A DNA stretch of 64,000 bases, taken from assembly GCA_963738325.1 (NCBI GenBank), contig CAVTWD010000025.1, positions 1-64,000 of the forward strand. Reading direction: 5' to 3'. This stretch comes from CAVTWD01 sp963738325 (GTDB taxonomy: Bacteria; Actinomycetota; Acidimicrobiia; Acidimicrobiales; Ilumatobacteraceae). Under the pieces are notes generated by a model that worked only from the letters and a program-made list of their open reading frames with translations, was not told the origin of the DNA and searched no databases. Positions 27,896-35,831 of this stretch are shown one piece after another (within the stretch, counting starts at the first letter, position 1; each line of letters opens with the position of its first letter). The translations under genes and the position numbers were made by a program.

Positions 27896-29110
27896 ATGGA
27901 CTTCGAGGTGTCCGAGAAGATGTCGACCATGCTCGCGATGATCCGCGAGTTCATGGATCGTGAGGTGATCCCGCTCGAGGGCGAGATGTTGCACGGAGAC
28001 CCGGCGGTGCTCGAAGCCGGCGTGAAGTCTGCCCAGGCGAAGGTCAAGCAGATGGGCCTGTGGGCGCCCAACCACCCCGTCGAGTTCGGGGGGCTCGGCC
28101 TGTCGATGGTCGATCACGGGTTGTTCGCCGAGGCCGTCGGCCGCAGCCCTCTTGGCATGCTCGTCTTCGGCACTCAGGCGCCCGACGCCGGGAACGTGGA
28201 GATCCTCCACAAGTACGCCACCGAGGAACAACGTGAGCGCTTCTTACGGCCGCTCGTGGCCGGGGACATCCGCAGCTGCTTCTCGATGACCGAACCCGAG
28301 ACGGCGGGGTCGAACCCTGTGCTGCTCGAGACCACCGCGGTGGTCGACGGCGACGACTACGTCATCAACGGCCAGAAGTGGTTCACCTCCTCGGCTGACG
28401 GGGCGGCGTTCGCGATCGTCATGGCGGTCACTGACCCCAATGCGCCGCCGCACCAGCGAGCCAGCATGATCGTGGTCCCCACCGACACGCCGGGGTTCAA
28501 CCTGGTCCGCAACGTCAGTGTAATGGGCCATGTCGGCTCTGGCCATGCCAGCCACGCCGAGGTCATCTACCAGTCGTGCCGGGTCCCGCGCGCGAACCTG
28601 CTGGGGCCCGAGGGCAGCGGCTTCCTGATCGCACAAGATCGACTCGGTCCCGGCCGTATCCACCACTGCATGCGCTGGCTCGGCATCGCGGCACGGGCCT
28701 TCGAGATGATGTGCATCCGCGCCAACGAGCGCGTGATCGATACCGACGGCGGCACGCTCGCCGGCAAGCAGGTCATCCAACATTGGGCCGCCGAGCTCGA
28801 TGCTGAGATCCGTGGCGCCCGGCTCCAGGTGCTGCACGCTGCTTGGCTGATCGACCGCGACGGCGCCAGCGCCGCTCGCGATGAGATCGCAGCGATCAAG
28901 TTCACCGTCGCCAACACGATGCTCAAAGCCGTCGATACCGCCATCCAGGTGCACGGGGCACTCGGCGTCACCGACGACACGGTCCTCGCCTACTGGTATC
29001 GCCAGGAACGCGCCGCCCGCATCTACGACGGCGCCGACGAGGTGCACAAGACCACCTTGGGTCGCCGCATCATGCGGCGATACGCCCCCGCCGTCCTCGA
29101 GGCTCGTTGA
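27896..29110 (+). CDS. Acyl-CoA dehydrogenase
   Basis: FAD flavoprotein introducing an alpha-beta double bond into acyl-CoA. Landmarks: GLWAPNHPVEFGGLGLSMVD, the FAD/substrate motif CFSMTEPETAGSNPVLLETT, INGQKWFTSSADGA, and the C-terminal AIQVHGALGVTDDTVLAYWYR. ATG 27896 has AAGGAAGGGGG upstream and gives 404 residues. The chain-length class is not determined; the CFSMTEPE pattern is common in long- or branched-chain members. Next to a hydrolase and enoyl-CoA enzymes, it belongs to a catabolic neighbourhood. Confidence 0.88.
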   Translation: MDFEVSEKMSTMLAMIREFMDREVIPLEGEMLHGDPAVLEAGVKSAQAKVKQMGLWAPNHPVEFGGLGLSMVDHGLFAEAVGRSPLGMLVFGTQAPDAGNVEILHKYATEEQRERFLRPLVAGDIRSCFSMTEPETAGSNPVLLETTAVVDGDDYVINGQKWFTSSADGAAFAIVMAVTDPNAPPHQRASMIVVPTDTPGFNLVRNVSVMGHVGSGHASHAEVIYQSCRVPRANLLGPEGSGFLIAQDRLGPGRIHHCMRWLGIAARAFEMMCIRANERVIDTDGGTLAGKQVIQHWAAELDAEIRGARLQVLHAAWLIDRDGASAARDEIAAIKFTVANTMLKAVDTAIQVHGALGVTDDTVLAYWYRQERAARIYDGADEVHKTTLGRRIMRRYAPAVLEAR

Positions 29111-29189
29111 GTGAAGCGCCGGAGCACCGGCGACGGCGCCGCCTGAGACCGAAGGTACGCTCGGGCAAAGTTCCTTCCGAGGGGGGCCG

Positions 29190-30119
29190 ATGCCGCTGCA
29201 ACCGCAAGTCGACGCGCTGCTGACGCAGATCGCCCAAGCCGGGGCTCCGGCCATCTCCACGATGACGGTGGACGAAGCTCGGGCCATGGCCGGAGCCTTC
29301 GCGGCCATGGCGGGCGAACAGGTTCCGGTGGCCTCGGTTCGCGACATCCGCATCCCCGTGGACGGGGCCGAGATCGGCGCCCGGGTGTACACGCCGGCGG
29401 GCGCCGGCCCCCATCCGGTGGTCGTGTTCTTCCACGGCGGCGGGTTCGTGATCTGCGACCTCGAGACGCACGACAACGTGGCCCGCACGATCTGTCGTGA
29501 CGCGGCCGCCGCCGTCGTCTCGGTCGACTACCGCCTGGCCCCCGAGCACCGCTTCCCCGTGGCACCACAGGACTCCTTCGCCGCGACGAAATGGGTGGCT
29601 GCGCACGCCGCCGAGCTCGACGTCGATGCCTCCCGCCTGGCCGTGTGCGGCGACAGCGCCGGTGGCAACCTCAGCGCCGTCGTCACGCAGATGGCTCGTG
29701 ATCACGGCGGCCCCTCCATCTGCTTCGCGGCCCTGATCTACCCGGGCACCGACATGACGGCCACCGGCGGGTCGCTGGAGGACAACGCCAAGGGCTACTT
29801 CCTGGAGATGGACGACATCGAGTGGTTCGTGAGGCAGTACATCAACGACGACGAGGATCGCCTGAACCCCATGGCGTCACCCGCGCTGCACCCCAAGCTC
29901 GGCGACCTGCCGCCCTGTTTCATCGCCACCTGCGAGTTCGATCCGCTCGTCGACCAGGGCGAGGCGTACGGCGAGGCACTAAGGGCCAATGGCGTGGCGG
30001 TGGAGACCAAGCGCTACGCCGGGCTGATCCATGGCGCCGCCAGCCTGGGTGGCGTGCTCGACGGCGGCCGCGAGATGCTTGCCGACGTCGATGCCCGCCT
30101 CCACCGCGTCCTTCACTGA
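29190..30119 (+). CDS. HSL-family alpha/beta hydrolase (carboxylesterase/lipase)
   Basis: Oxyanion-hole motif VVVFFHGGGFVICD (HGGGF) and nucleophile elbow VCGDSAGGNLSAVV (Ser) mark the hormone-sensitive-lipase group. Asp and His of the triad are in CEFDPLVDQGEAYG and GLIHGAASLG. ATG 29190 follows GAGGGGGGCCG. 309 residues, no signal peptide, so intracellular. Substrates are probably short- to medium-chain esters. Located directly after the acyl-CoA dehydrogenase on the same strand. Confidence 0.87.
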   Translation: MPLQPQVDALLTQIAQAGAPAISTMTVDEARAMAGAFAAMAGEQVPVASVRDIRIPVDGAEIGARVYTPAGAGPHPVVVFFHGGGFVICDLETHDNVARTICRDAAAAVVSVDYRLAPEHRFPVAPQDSFAATKWVAAHAAELDVDASRLAVCGDSAGGNLSAVVTQMARDHGGPSICFAALIYPGTDMTATGGSLEDNAKGYFLEMDDIEWFVRQYINDDEDRLNPMASPALHPKLGDLPPCFIATCEFDPLVDQGEAYGEALRANGVAVETKRYAGLIHGAASLGGVLDGGREMLADVDARLHRVLH

Positions 30120-30161
30120 GCCGCCTCGCGGGCGGGGCGTCGAGCCTCGGAGGGGGCATCA

Positions 30162-30710
30162 GTGACCGAATGGCTCGTAAACGTGATCGTGGTGCCGGTG
30201 TATGGTTCCGAGCTGGCGGAGGAGCAGCTCATGGACGCGTTCGCGGACGTCGGCGACCTGCCCGGGGCGCTCCTGGTCGACGGGCGGCATCTCGAGATCG
30301 GCGTCATCGTCGAGGCGGCCAGCGCCATGGAGGCAGCGGCCACGGCGGGTCACAGGGTGGAGGAGCGGCTCCCGGAGCTGTTCGGCGGGGGCGAGGTCGT
30401 GGGCGTGCAGGCCTCCACCGCGGGCGAGGTCGAGCGGGATCTCGAACGGGGCGGGATCCACGAGCTCATCGACGACGAGACGGCCGAGCAGCGTCTGGCC
30501 GGGCTGGCCGAAACGGCCGAGCTCCTCCGGGTCACGCGCCCACGAGTGGCAGTCCTTCGGAAGCGACCCGATTTCCCGCGACCGGTGGCCGAGCTGGCGT
30601 CCGGGCCGGTGTGGGTGGCGGGCGAGATCGAGGCCTTCGTGCAGCGATGGAACCGCCAGCCTGGGCGCCGCGCCGACATGCCGCAGGCGTACAGGCAAAC
30701 GAGTACCTAA
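30162..30710 (+). CDS. Hypothetical protein, 182 aa
   Basis: GTG 30162 is preceded by a strong GGAGGGGGCATCA site. The product is soluble and acidic to about residue 130, then basic and Arg/Pro-rich at the end (RWNRQPGRRADMPQAYRQ). The first 60 residues alternate strand and helix (LVNVIVVPVYGSELAEEQLM). No Cys motif, signal or membrane segment. I do not recognise a family. Frame is intact and codon use is regular. Confidence 0.55.
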   Translation: MTEWLVNVIVVPVYGSELAEEQLMDAFADVGDLPGALLVDGRHLEIGVIVEAASAMEAAATAGHRVEERLPELFGGGEVVGVQASTAGEVERDLERGGIHELIDDETAEQRLAGLAETAELLRVTRPRVAVLRKRPDFPRPVAELASGPVWVAGEIEAFVQRWNRQPGRRADMPQAYRQTST

Positions 30711-31514
30711 CTGGGAAGGTCGGCTCTTCCTGTCGTTGATGGCCGGCCTCAGCCCAAGTGGGCGACTGCCCACCGATGGCCATGATCGCCACCTCGATCG
30801 CACCTTCGAGCCGGCGCATCTGCTCCTGCTGCCCCCCCTCGTCAGCCGCGTGGAGCACGGCGTCGCGTTGCGTCATCAGCGGAAAGTCGATGATGTCGCT
30901 CCACAACTCGTTACGACGGGCGTACTCGGTCGCGTTGGTCTTCTCGAGCTCAGGGTGTGGGCCTCGGCAACGCGGTCGCGTGACTGAGCACGGCGTAGTA
31001 GGCCATCTGCTCGGCGGCGCTGGCCTCGACGTCGAGGTTCCATTTCGTCGCGTCGCCGCGGTGGAGTGCGGTGCGCCGCCTGGCCAGCTCGGTGAGCTTG
31101 GATGCCCAGGCCGTGAGACTGTCGCCGAGTGTCTCGAGTTGCTGGCGCTGGCGGTCACGGCGAGCGACGTCGCGGGCTTCTTTCGCCTGGCGCGTCGGCA
31201 CGAGCAGCGTCCCTGCCAAGGTGAGCGCGCCCGTCAGGATGGCCACGGTGCCTGTGACCGCGGCTGCCCACACGGCGTGCAGTCCGATCCCTTCGCGGTG
31301 GGCGCCGCGGTGGTGGGAGCCGCCGTGACCTTCGACGCCGTGGCGGCGGTCGCTGTGGTCGCGGTGGCCGGCTGGGGTGTGGTCGATTGGGCGGACGCGG
31401 GGGCCAGGCCCGTGACCACGACGACGGCAATGGCGACGGCGCCCAAGACGAGGCGCCGGCGGTGGTCAAGCAGAAGTTGCCGTGACGCGCGGCGGCCGTG
31501 GCCTCGCGGGTCAC
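30711..31514 (-). pseudogene. Membrane-anchored protein with signal-like N-terminus, frameshifted
   Basis: Segments in three minus-strand frames join as one protein. They are a signal-like helix RRRLVLGAVAIAVVVVTG, a Thr/Ala/Pro linker (TATTATAATASK), and a second helix AVTGTVAILTGALTLAGTLL. A charged coiled-coil tail follows (RQAKEARDVARRDRQRQQLE) with MRRLEGAIEVAIMAIGGQSP near the end. Shifts are needed near 31270 and 30958. The true C-terminus cannot be fixed, because the last frame runs on opposite the 30162-30710 gene. No family recognised. The shifts may be errors rather than decay. Confidence 0.45.
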
Positions 31515-31581
31515 GAGGGAGACAGCAGGCCTCACCATGACGGTGGCTCGCTGACGGAACGCAACGGACCACAGACCTCCG

Positions 31582-33213
31582 TTACGTCCCGGCCGTCGTT
31601 GCCGACGTGACGCCCCCCGACAGCTCCTGCGCCACGAGGTACGCGAGTGTGAGGCCGCGGCTGAGCGCCATACCGCTGTTGTAACCGCTCCCGAAGGTCG
31701 TCGTCGCCGCGCACGACCCGACCGCGTACAGCCCCGGGATGGTTTGGCCTGTCTCGTCGAGCACGTGGCCGTCGGCGTCGATGTGCACGCCGGTCGACCC
31801 GATCCCCGTGCCGAGGAGGATCAACCGCAGCCCGTGGAAGGGAGGCTCGTTGATCGGTCCGAGAACGGGGCTCGGAGAATGGCTCGGATCACCTGAGAAG
31901 CGATTGATGAAGTCGACGGTCCCGCGCCCGAAGTCAGGGTCGGCGCCGTGCGCGGCATGTTCGTTGAAGGCCGCGGCCGTGGCGTCCAGTTGCTCGCCGT
32001 CGACTCCGAGAGCCTTCCCCAGATCGCGGAGTGTCGGCGCTGTGTGGACCTCTTTCGGATACGCGCCGCCAGGAGGGGTAGCGCCGAGGCCGTACTTGCG
32101 ATGGTGCTGTTCGTCGACGATCAAGAAGAACGGGATGTGGGTGTCGGTGGCGTCGAGCGCCTTGGGGACGATGTCGGGCCAGTACGAGTCGTTGCAGAAC
32201 CGCCGGCCCGCCCGATCGACGATCATCGCGTGCGGCATCGCGTATTCAGGTCCGTTCTCGATGGCGCCGCCTGAGCGCCAACCGGGGACCATCGGCACGC
32301 AGGTCGCCGGGATGCTCGCGACCGCCGCACCGATGCTCCGGGCGAGCTTGATCGCATCGCCTCGCAGCGTCCGGGGCGCGAGGCTGGCGAAGTTCGCCGC
32401 ATCGAGTCCCAGGAACTCTTCGACGAGGCCGGGATCCCAGTCGTACGTGCTGGTCGCCAGCACGACCGGACCGCGGCGCTCGACCCCGCCGTGGACAGTT
32501 CGAGCCCTGACCCCGACGACACGACCGTCGCTTTCACGCACGAGCTCCGTGACGCGTGTCGACAACGCGAGCTCGATGCGCGTCTCCTTCAGTGCACGCC
32601 ACAAGAACCCGGCCACGAGCCCGGTGCCGAGGGTCAACGTCTCGCCCTCGGGGTGGTCGCTCGTGGCGAGGCCGCGGCGGCCTTCGACGAACATGTCGGC
32701 GTACGTCTTGCCCATTCGGAAGTACGGACTGACGAGCAGTCGATCCCGCCATTCGCCGAGCAGCGCACCATCGACAGGCTCGGTCGTGAGGTATCGCCCG
32801 GAGCTGAGCGCGCCGTCGACGTCGGCGTGGTAGTCCGCCAATCCGCGAATCAACGTCCAGCGGACGGCGCCCACGTCCTCCCAGTACTTCATCGCTACCG
32901 GTGCCGTCGACACGAAGCGTTGCATCGTGGGCTCGTCGAGCAGCTCCGGATAGGCGCGGGAGATGCCCCGCACGTACTGTTCGGTCCTGGCCGTGTCGTC
33001 GTCGATGCCTTCACGGCGAGCGACGTGATTGGCCCCGACCCAGACCTGGCCCCCGGAGTACGACGCCGCCCCGCCTACCTGATCGGCCGCCTCGACGACG
33101 GTGACGGGCCGCCCTCCCAGTGCAAGGCCCAGCGCCGTAGCGATGCCTGAGAGACCGGCCCCCACCACGACAACGGGCTCGGTCTGCGGCATGGGGACCT
33201 GACTCGACGCCAT
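31582..33213 (-). CDS. FAD-binding dehydrogenase, 3-ketosteroid-delta1-dehydrogenase-like
   Basis: FAD motif VVVVGAGLSGIATALGLALGG and the family's DQVGGAASYSGGQVWVGANH loop, with a C-terminal FAD-contact GLYAVGSCAATTTFGSGYNS. The fold is the fumarate-reductase/ketosteroid-dehydrogenase group, about 540 residues. ATG 33213 was chosen over upstream starts because MASSQVPMPQTEP precedes the FAD motif closely. The family oxidises steroid A-rings or reduces C=C bonds; the catalytic Tyr pattern was not confirmed, so the substrate is open. Confidence 0.8.
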   Translation of the reverse strand: MASSQVPMPQTEPVVVVGAGLSGIATALGLALGGRPVTVVEAADQVGGAASYSGGQVWVGANHVARREGIDDDTARTEQYVRGISRAYPELLDEPTMQRFVSTAPVAMKYWEDVGAVRWTLIRGLADYHADVDGALSSGRYLTTEPVDGALLGEWRDRLLVSPYFRMGKTYADMFVEGRRGLATSDHPEGETLTLGTGLVAGFLWRALKETRIELALSTRVTELVRESDGRVVGVRARTVHGGVERRGPVVLATSTYDWDPGLVEEFLGLDAANFASLAPRTLRGDAIKLARSIGAAVASIPATCVPMVPGWRSGGAIENGPEYAMPHAMIVDRAGRRFCNDSYWPDIVPKALDATDTHIPFFLIVDEQHHRKYGLGATPPGGAYPKEVHTAPTLRDLGKALGVDGEQLDATAAAFNEHAAHGADPDFGRGTVDFINRFSGDPSHSPSPVLGPINEPPFHGLRLILLGTGIGSTGVHIDADGHVLDETGQTIPGLYAVGSCAATTTFGSGYNSGMALSRGLTLAYLVAQELSGGVTSATTAGT

Positions 33214-33328
33214 GGTGCGTGACCGTACTGGGCGAGCCCGCATGGCGCGGCCTGCGCGCTTCGCGAACGCGTGGGGCATGAATCCCGCGCTTGGCTACCG
33301 TCGTGGGGCTGCGGACTCGGAGGTGTGC

Positions 33329-33483
33329 ATGGCCGTGATTCCCGACTCTCACCGCTACCTGCTCGACGCGCCGGTCGCCGTCCTCGGAACCGTGGGGCCA
33401 GATGGCCGACCACAGATGTCCCAGATCTCTACGAGGTGACGATCCGGCCCGTGCGGGTCAACGCGGTCGACATGAGGGCGCAC
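33329..33483 (+). pseudogene. Internally deleted PPOX/F420-type oxidase remnant
   Basis: ATG 33329 opens VIPDSHRYLLDAPVAVLGTV then GPDGRPQMSQ, the N-terminus of the pyridoxamine-phosphate-oxidase-like split-barrel family (about 130-150 residues normally). After 36 residues the frame stops at 33439. A second frame then gives YEVTIRPVRVNAVDM up to TGA 33483, which looks like the family C-terminus. About 80 central residues are missing. The C-terminal assignment is weaker than the N-terminal one. Confidence 0.5.
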
Positions 33484-33525
33484 TGAGCGAGCCGCCCCCC
33501 GCGCTCGCATCGCTAGCGTCTCGCT

Positions 33526-33948
33526 GTGGGCAGTCGCGACCGCCCGGCTCGAGTGGAGGACGTGCATGAAGTCGCGGCCCGGATGCCGAAGGTCACCGTG
33601 GTGCCCGGCTCGCAGGACAATCCCGTGTACCAGGTCGGTGGCAAGTCGTTCGTCTTCTTCCGCAACCCACGGCCCGATGCGGTCGATCCGCTCACCGGCG
33701 AGCGCTACGACGACGTCATCGTGATCTGGGTCGAGACTGACGGCGAGAAGGCCGCGCTCGTGCAAGACCCAGGTTCGCCGTTCTTCACCACCGACCACTT
33801 CAAGGGTCACCGCTCAGTGCTCGTTCGGGCGAGCCGGCTCGGCGAGGTCTCACGAGCGGAGCTGGTCGAGCTCATCCAGGATGCGTGGATGGCGAGGGCC
33901 CCCAAGCGACTGGCGGCCGCTTGGCTGGCCGAGCATCGGTTGGCCTGA
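33526..33948 (+). CDS. YjbR/MmcQ-family protein (DUF419)
   Basis: Typical small YjbR fold: ARMPKVTVVPGSQDNPVYQV, GGKSFVFFRNPRP, VETDGEKAALVQDPGSPFFT, then FKGHRSVLVRAS and a C-terminal helix pair (LVELIQDAWMARAPKRLAAA). 140 residues from GTG 33526. Members resemble a phosphotransfer/DNA-binding domain, but function is unknown. Confidence 0.8.
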   Translation: MGSRDRPARVEDVHEVAARMPKVTVVPGSQDNPVYQVGGKSFVFFRNPRPDAVDPLTGERYDDVIVIWVETDGEKAALVQDPGSPFFTTDHFKGHRSVLVRASRLGEVSRAELVELIQDAWMARAPKRLAAAWLAEHRLA

Positions 33949-34031
33949 GCCGTCGCGCCCCTCGTCTCCCACGCCGTAGCATCCCGGGCTCCAGTCGCCA
34001 ACGGGCGGCAGATGACACAGGGAGGCACAGG

Positions 34032-34352
34032 ATGAGTGACTTTGGCGAGGACATGCCGGTGCTCGGCCAACTCTTCGACATGACCGTCGACAGCATGGAG
34101 CGGTCCGGGCTCGACGACCAGACCTACCTGCGGGTGCGGATTGCCGCGCTGGCCGCGATCGGCGCCAACCCGGGGTCGTGGATCCTGAACCTGGCGGCCG
34201 CCGCCGACGCCGGCCTGGGCATCGAGGATGTTCAAGCGGTATTGATCGGCGTGGCGCCGGTGATCGGGACGGCCCGGACGGCCGCCGCGGCCGGGAACGC
34301 CCTTCGGGCCCTCGGTCTGGCCGCCGCGGCCGCCGACCTCGACGAGGAGTAG
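34032..34352 (+). CDS. Small carboxymuconolactone-decarboxylase-like protein
   Basis: Start ATG 34032 after GGAGGCACAG. The helical pattern YLRVRIAALAAIGANPGSW with AADAGLGIEDVQAVLIGVAP matches the AhpD/CMD superfamily, but the CxxC of AhpD peroxidase partners is absent. So it is not a peroxidase of that type. 106 residues, Ala-rich, soluble. Followed by a perfect hairpin. Confidence 0.7.
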   Translation: MSDFGEDMPVLGQLFDMTVDSMERSGLDDQTYLRVRIAALAAIGANPGSWILNLAAAADAGLGIEDVQAVLIGVAPVIGTARTAAAAGNALRALGLAAAAADLDEE

Positions 34353-34370
34353 CAGAGGCGAGCACAGACG

Positions 34371-34394
34371 CCGGGCCCACCGCGGTGGGCCCGG
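34371..34394. terminator. Perfect 24-base palindrome after the CMD-like gene
   Basis: CCGGGCCCACC-GC-GGTGGGCCCGG: 11 perfect base pairs, 19 bases after the stop at 34352. No T tract follows, as is common in high-GC actinobacteria, so it is a candidate rather than a proven terminator. Confidence 0.55.
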
Positions 34395-34514
34395 CCCACC
34401 TCCCACTCGCAGAGATCTTGCCGCGCGGCGCGGTTAGTGTGCCGAGGCTCCATCAGTGAGAGGCCCGGGCGTAAGCGCGGCGCGGGCACGATTCGATCAT
34501 GAAAGGGGTTCACG

Positions 34515-34958
34515 GTGGCCGACGATCTCGAGGAAACGGGCCCGATCGACTACCTCGTCATCCAGTTCTCGGTCGAACGCGCCACCGGTGAAGGGATGCC
34601 CATCCTCCTCGACCTGGTCGACCGCGGCATCATCCGGGTTCTCGACATGGTGTTCCTGCGCAAGAACGCCGACGGGCTGGTTGCCAGGCTGAGCATGGCC
34701 GACCTGGACGAGCTCGGGTTCCACGCTCTCGCCGCTTTCGACGGGGCCGCGTCGGGTCTCGTGGGCGACGACGACGTCGAGGAGGCCGGCGCGCTCCTCG
34801 AGCCCGGATCCGTGGCCGGGATCGTCGTCTACGAGAACAGCTGGGCGGCCCGCTTCGGTGCTGCCTTGCGTCGGGGAGGGGCGCAGCTGCTGGCCGGCGG
34901 GCGCATCCCCGTTCAGGCCATCCTGGCCGCGCTCGACGCCGCCGAGTCCAAGGGCTGA
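34515..34958 (+). CDS. DUF6325-like protein
   Basis: GTG 34515 follows GAAAGGGGTTCAC. Sequence ETGPIDYLVIQFSVERATGE, then LLDLVDRGIIRVLDMVFLRK, matches the DUF6325/DUF1269-type ferredoxin-like fold. The C-terminus VAGIVVYENSWAARFGAAL with an amphipathic helix completes it. 147 residues, cytosolic. Widespread in actinobacteria with no assigned function. Confidence 0.7.
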   Translation: MADDLEETGPIDYLVIQFSVERATGEGMPILLDLVDRGIIRVLDMVFLRKNADGLVARLSMADLDELGFHALAAFDGAASGLVGDDDVEEAGALLEPGSVAGIVVYENSWAARFGAALRRGGAQLLAGGRIPVQAILAALDAAESKG

Positions 34959-34985
34959 GCCCGTTCGCGTGCAGCAGGACGACAG

Positions 34986-35798
34986 ATGAGCTGGGAGACA
35001 GTCGGCTACGAGGTCGATGGGGGCGTCGCCACGGTGACGCTGAACCGACCCGAGCGGTTGAACGCGTGGAATGCCGCGCTCGCCCGCGACCTCAGCCTCG
35101 CGCTCGACACCGCGGACCGTGACGATGCCGTGCGAGCCGTCGTGCTGACCGGGGCGGGCCGCGCCTTCTGCGCGGGTGCCGACCTCGAGAAGGGCGGCGC
35201 CACCTTCGACGACAGTCGCAACGAGTCGCGGCGCGACCGGGAGGACAATCCGACTCGGCTGCCCTACCAGCTGAGGAAGCCGGTCATCGCCGCGATCAAC
35301 GGCGCCGCGGTCGGCGTCGGCATCACCTACCCGTTGCTCGCCGACGTGCGCTTCGTGGCGGCCGACGCCAAGATCTCGTTCGCGTTCGTCCGCTGCGGCA
35401 TGATGCCCGAGCTGGCCTCGCACGCCATCCTGCCCAAGGTGGTCGGTCTCTCCAACGCCGCTGACCTGTTGCTCACGGGCCGAATGATCTCCGGCGTGGA
35501 GGCGGCCCGCCTCGGCCTTGCCACGGCGGCCCTCCCGCGGGAGGAGGTGCTGCCCGCCGCGGACGAGCGGGCTCGGGAGGTGCTGTTGGCCGCGCCCGTG
35601 TCCGTGGCCATCGCGAAGCGGATGATCTGGGACAACCTCTTGGGCGACATCGCCGCCACCACGCGGAAGGAGAACCGGCTCTTCGCGTGGCTGGGGGCTC
35701 AGCCCGATGCCGCCGAGGGCATCACGTCTTTCCTCGAGCGGCGCGACCCGAAGTGGACGATGAGCGCGGTCGGCGACTTCCCGGACTGGCCCACCTAG
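34986..35798 (+). CDS. Enoyl-CoA hydratase/isomerase family protein
   Basis: Crotonase fold. Oxyanion-hole segments are GAGRAFCAGADLEKGGATF and KPVIAAINGAAVGVGITYPL. Acidic catalytic positions of classical hydratases (Glu in the AxxG region) are not obvious: position 2 reads FVRCGMMPELASH, so one Glu is kept. ATG 34986 gives 270 residues. Acts on a CoA thioester in fatty-acid or aromatic degradation. Confidence 0.85.
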   Translation: MSWETVGYEVDGGVATVTLNRPERLNAWNAALARDLSLALDTADRDDAVRAVVLTGAGRAFCAGADLEKGGATFDDSRNESRRDREDNPTRLPYQLRKPVIAAINGAAVGVGITYPLLADVRFVAADAKISFAFVRCGMMPELASHAILPKVVGLSNAADLLLTGRMISGVEAARLGLATAALPREEVLPAADERAREVLLAAPVSVAIAKRMIWDNLLGDIAATTRKENRLFAWLGAQPDAAEGITSFLERRDPKWTMSAVGDFPDWPT

Positions 35799-35831
35799 GG
35801 GCCCACTCCCTCGCAGACCGTCCCCGTCCGA

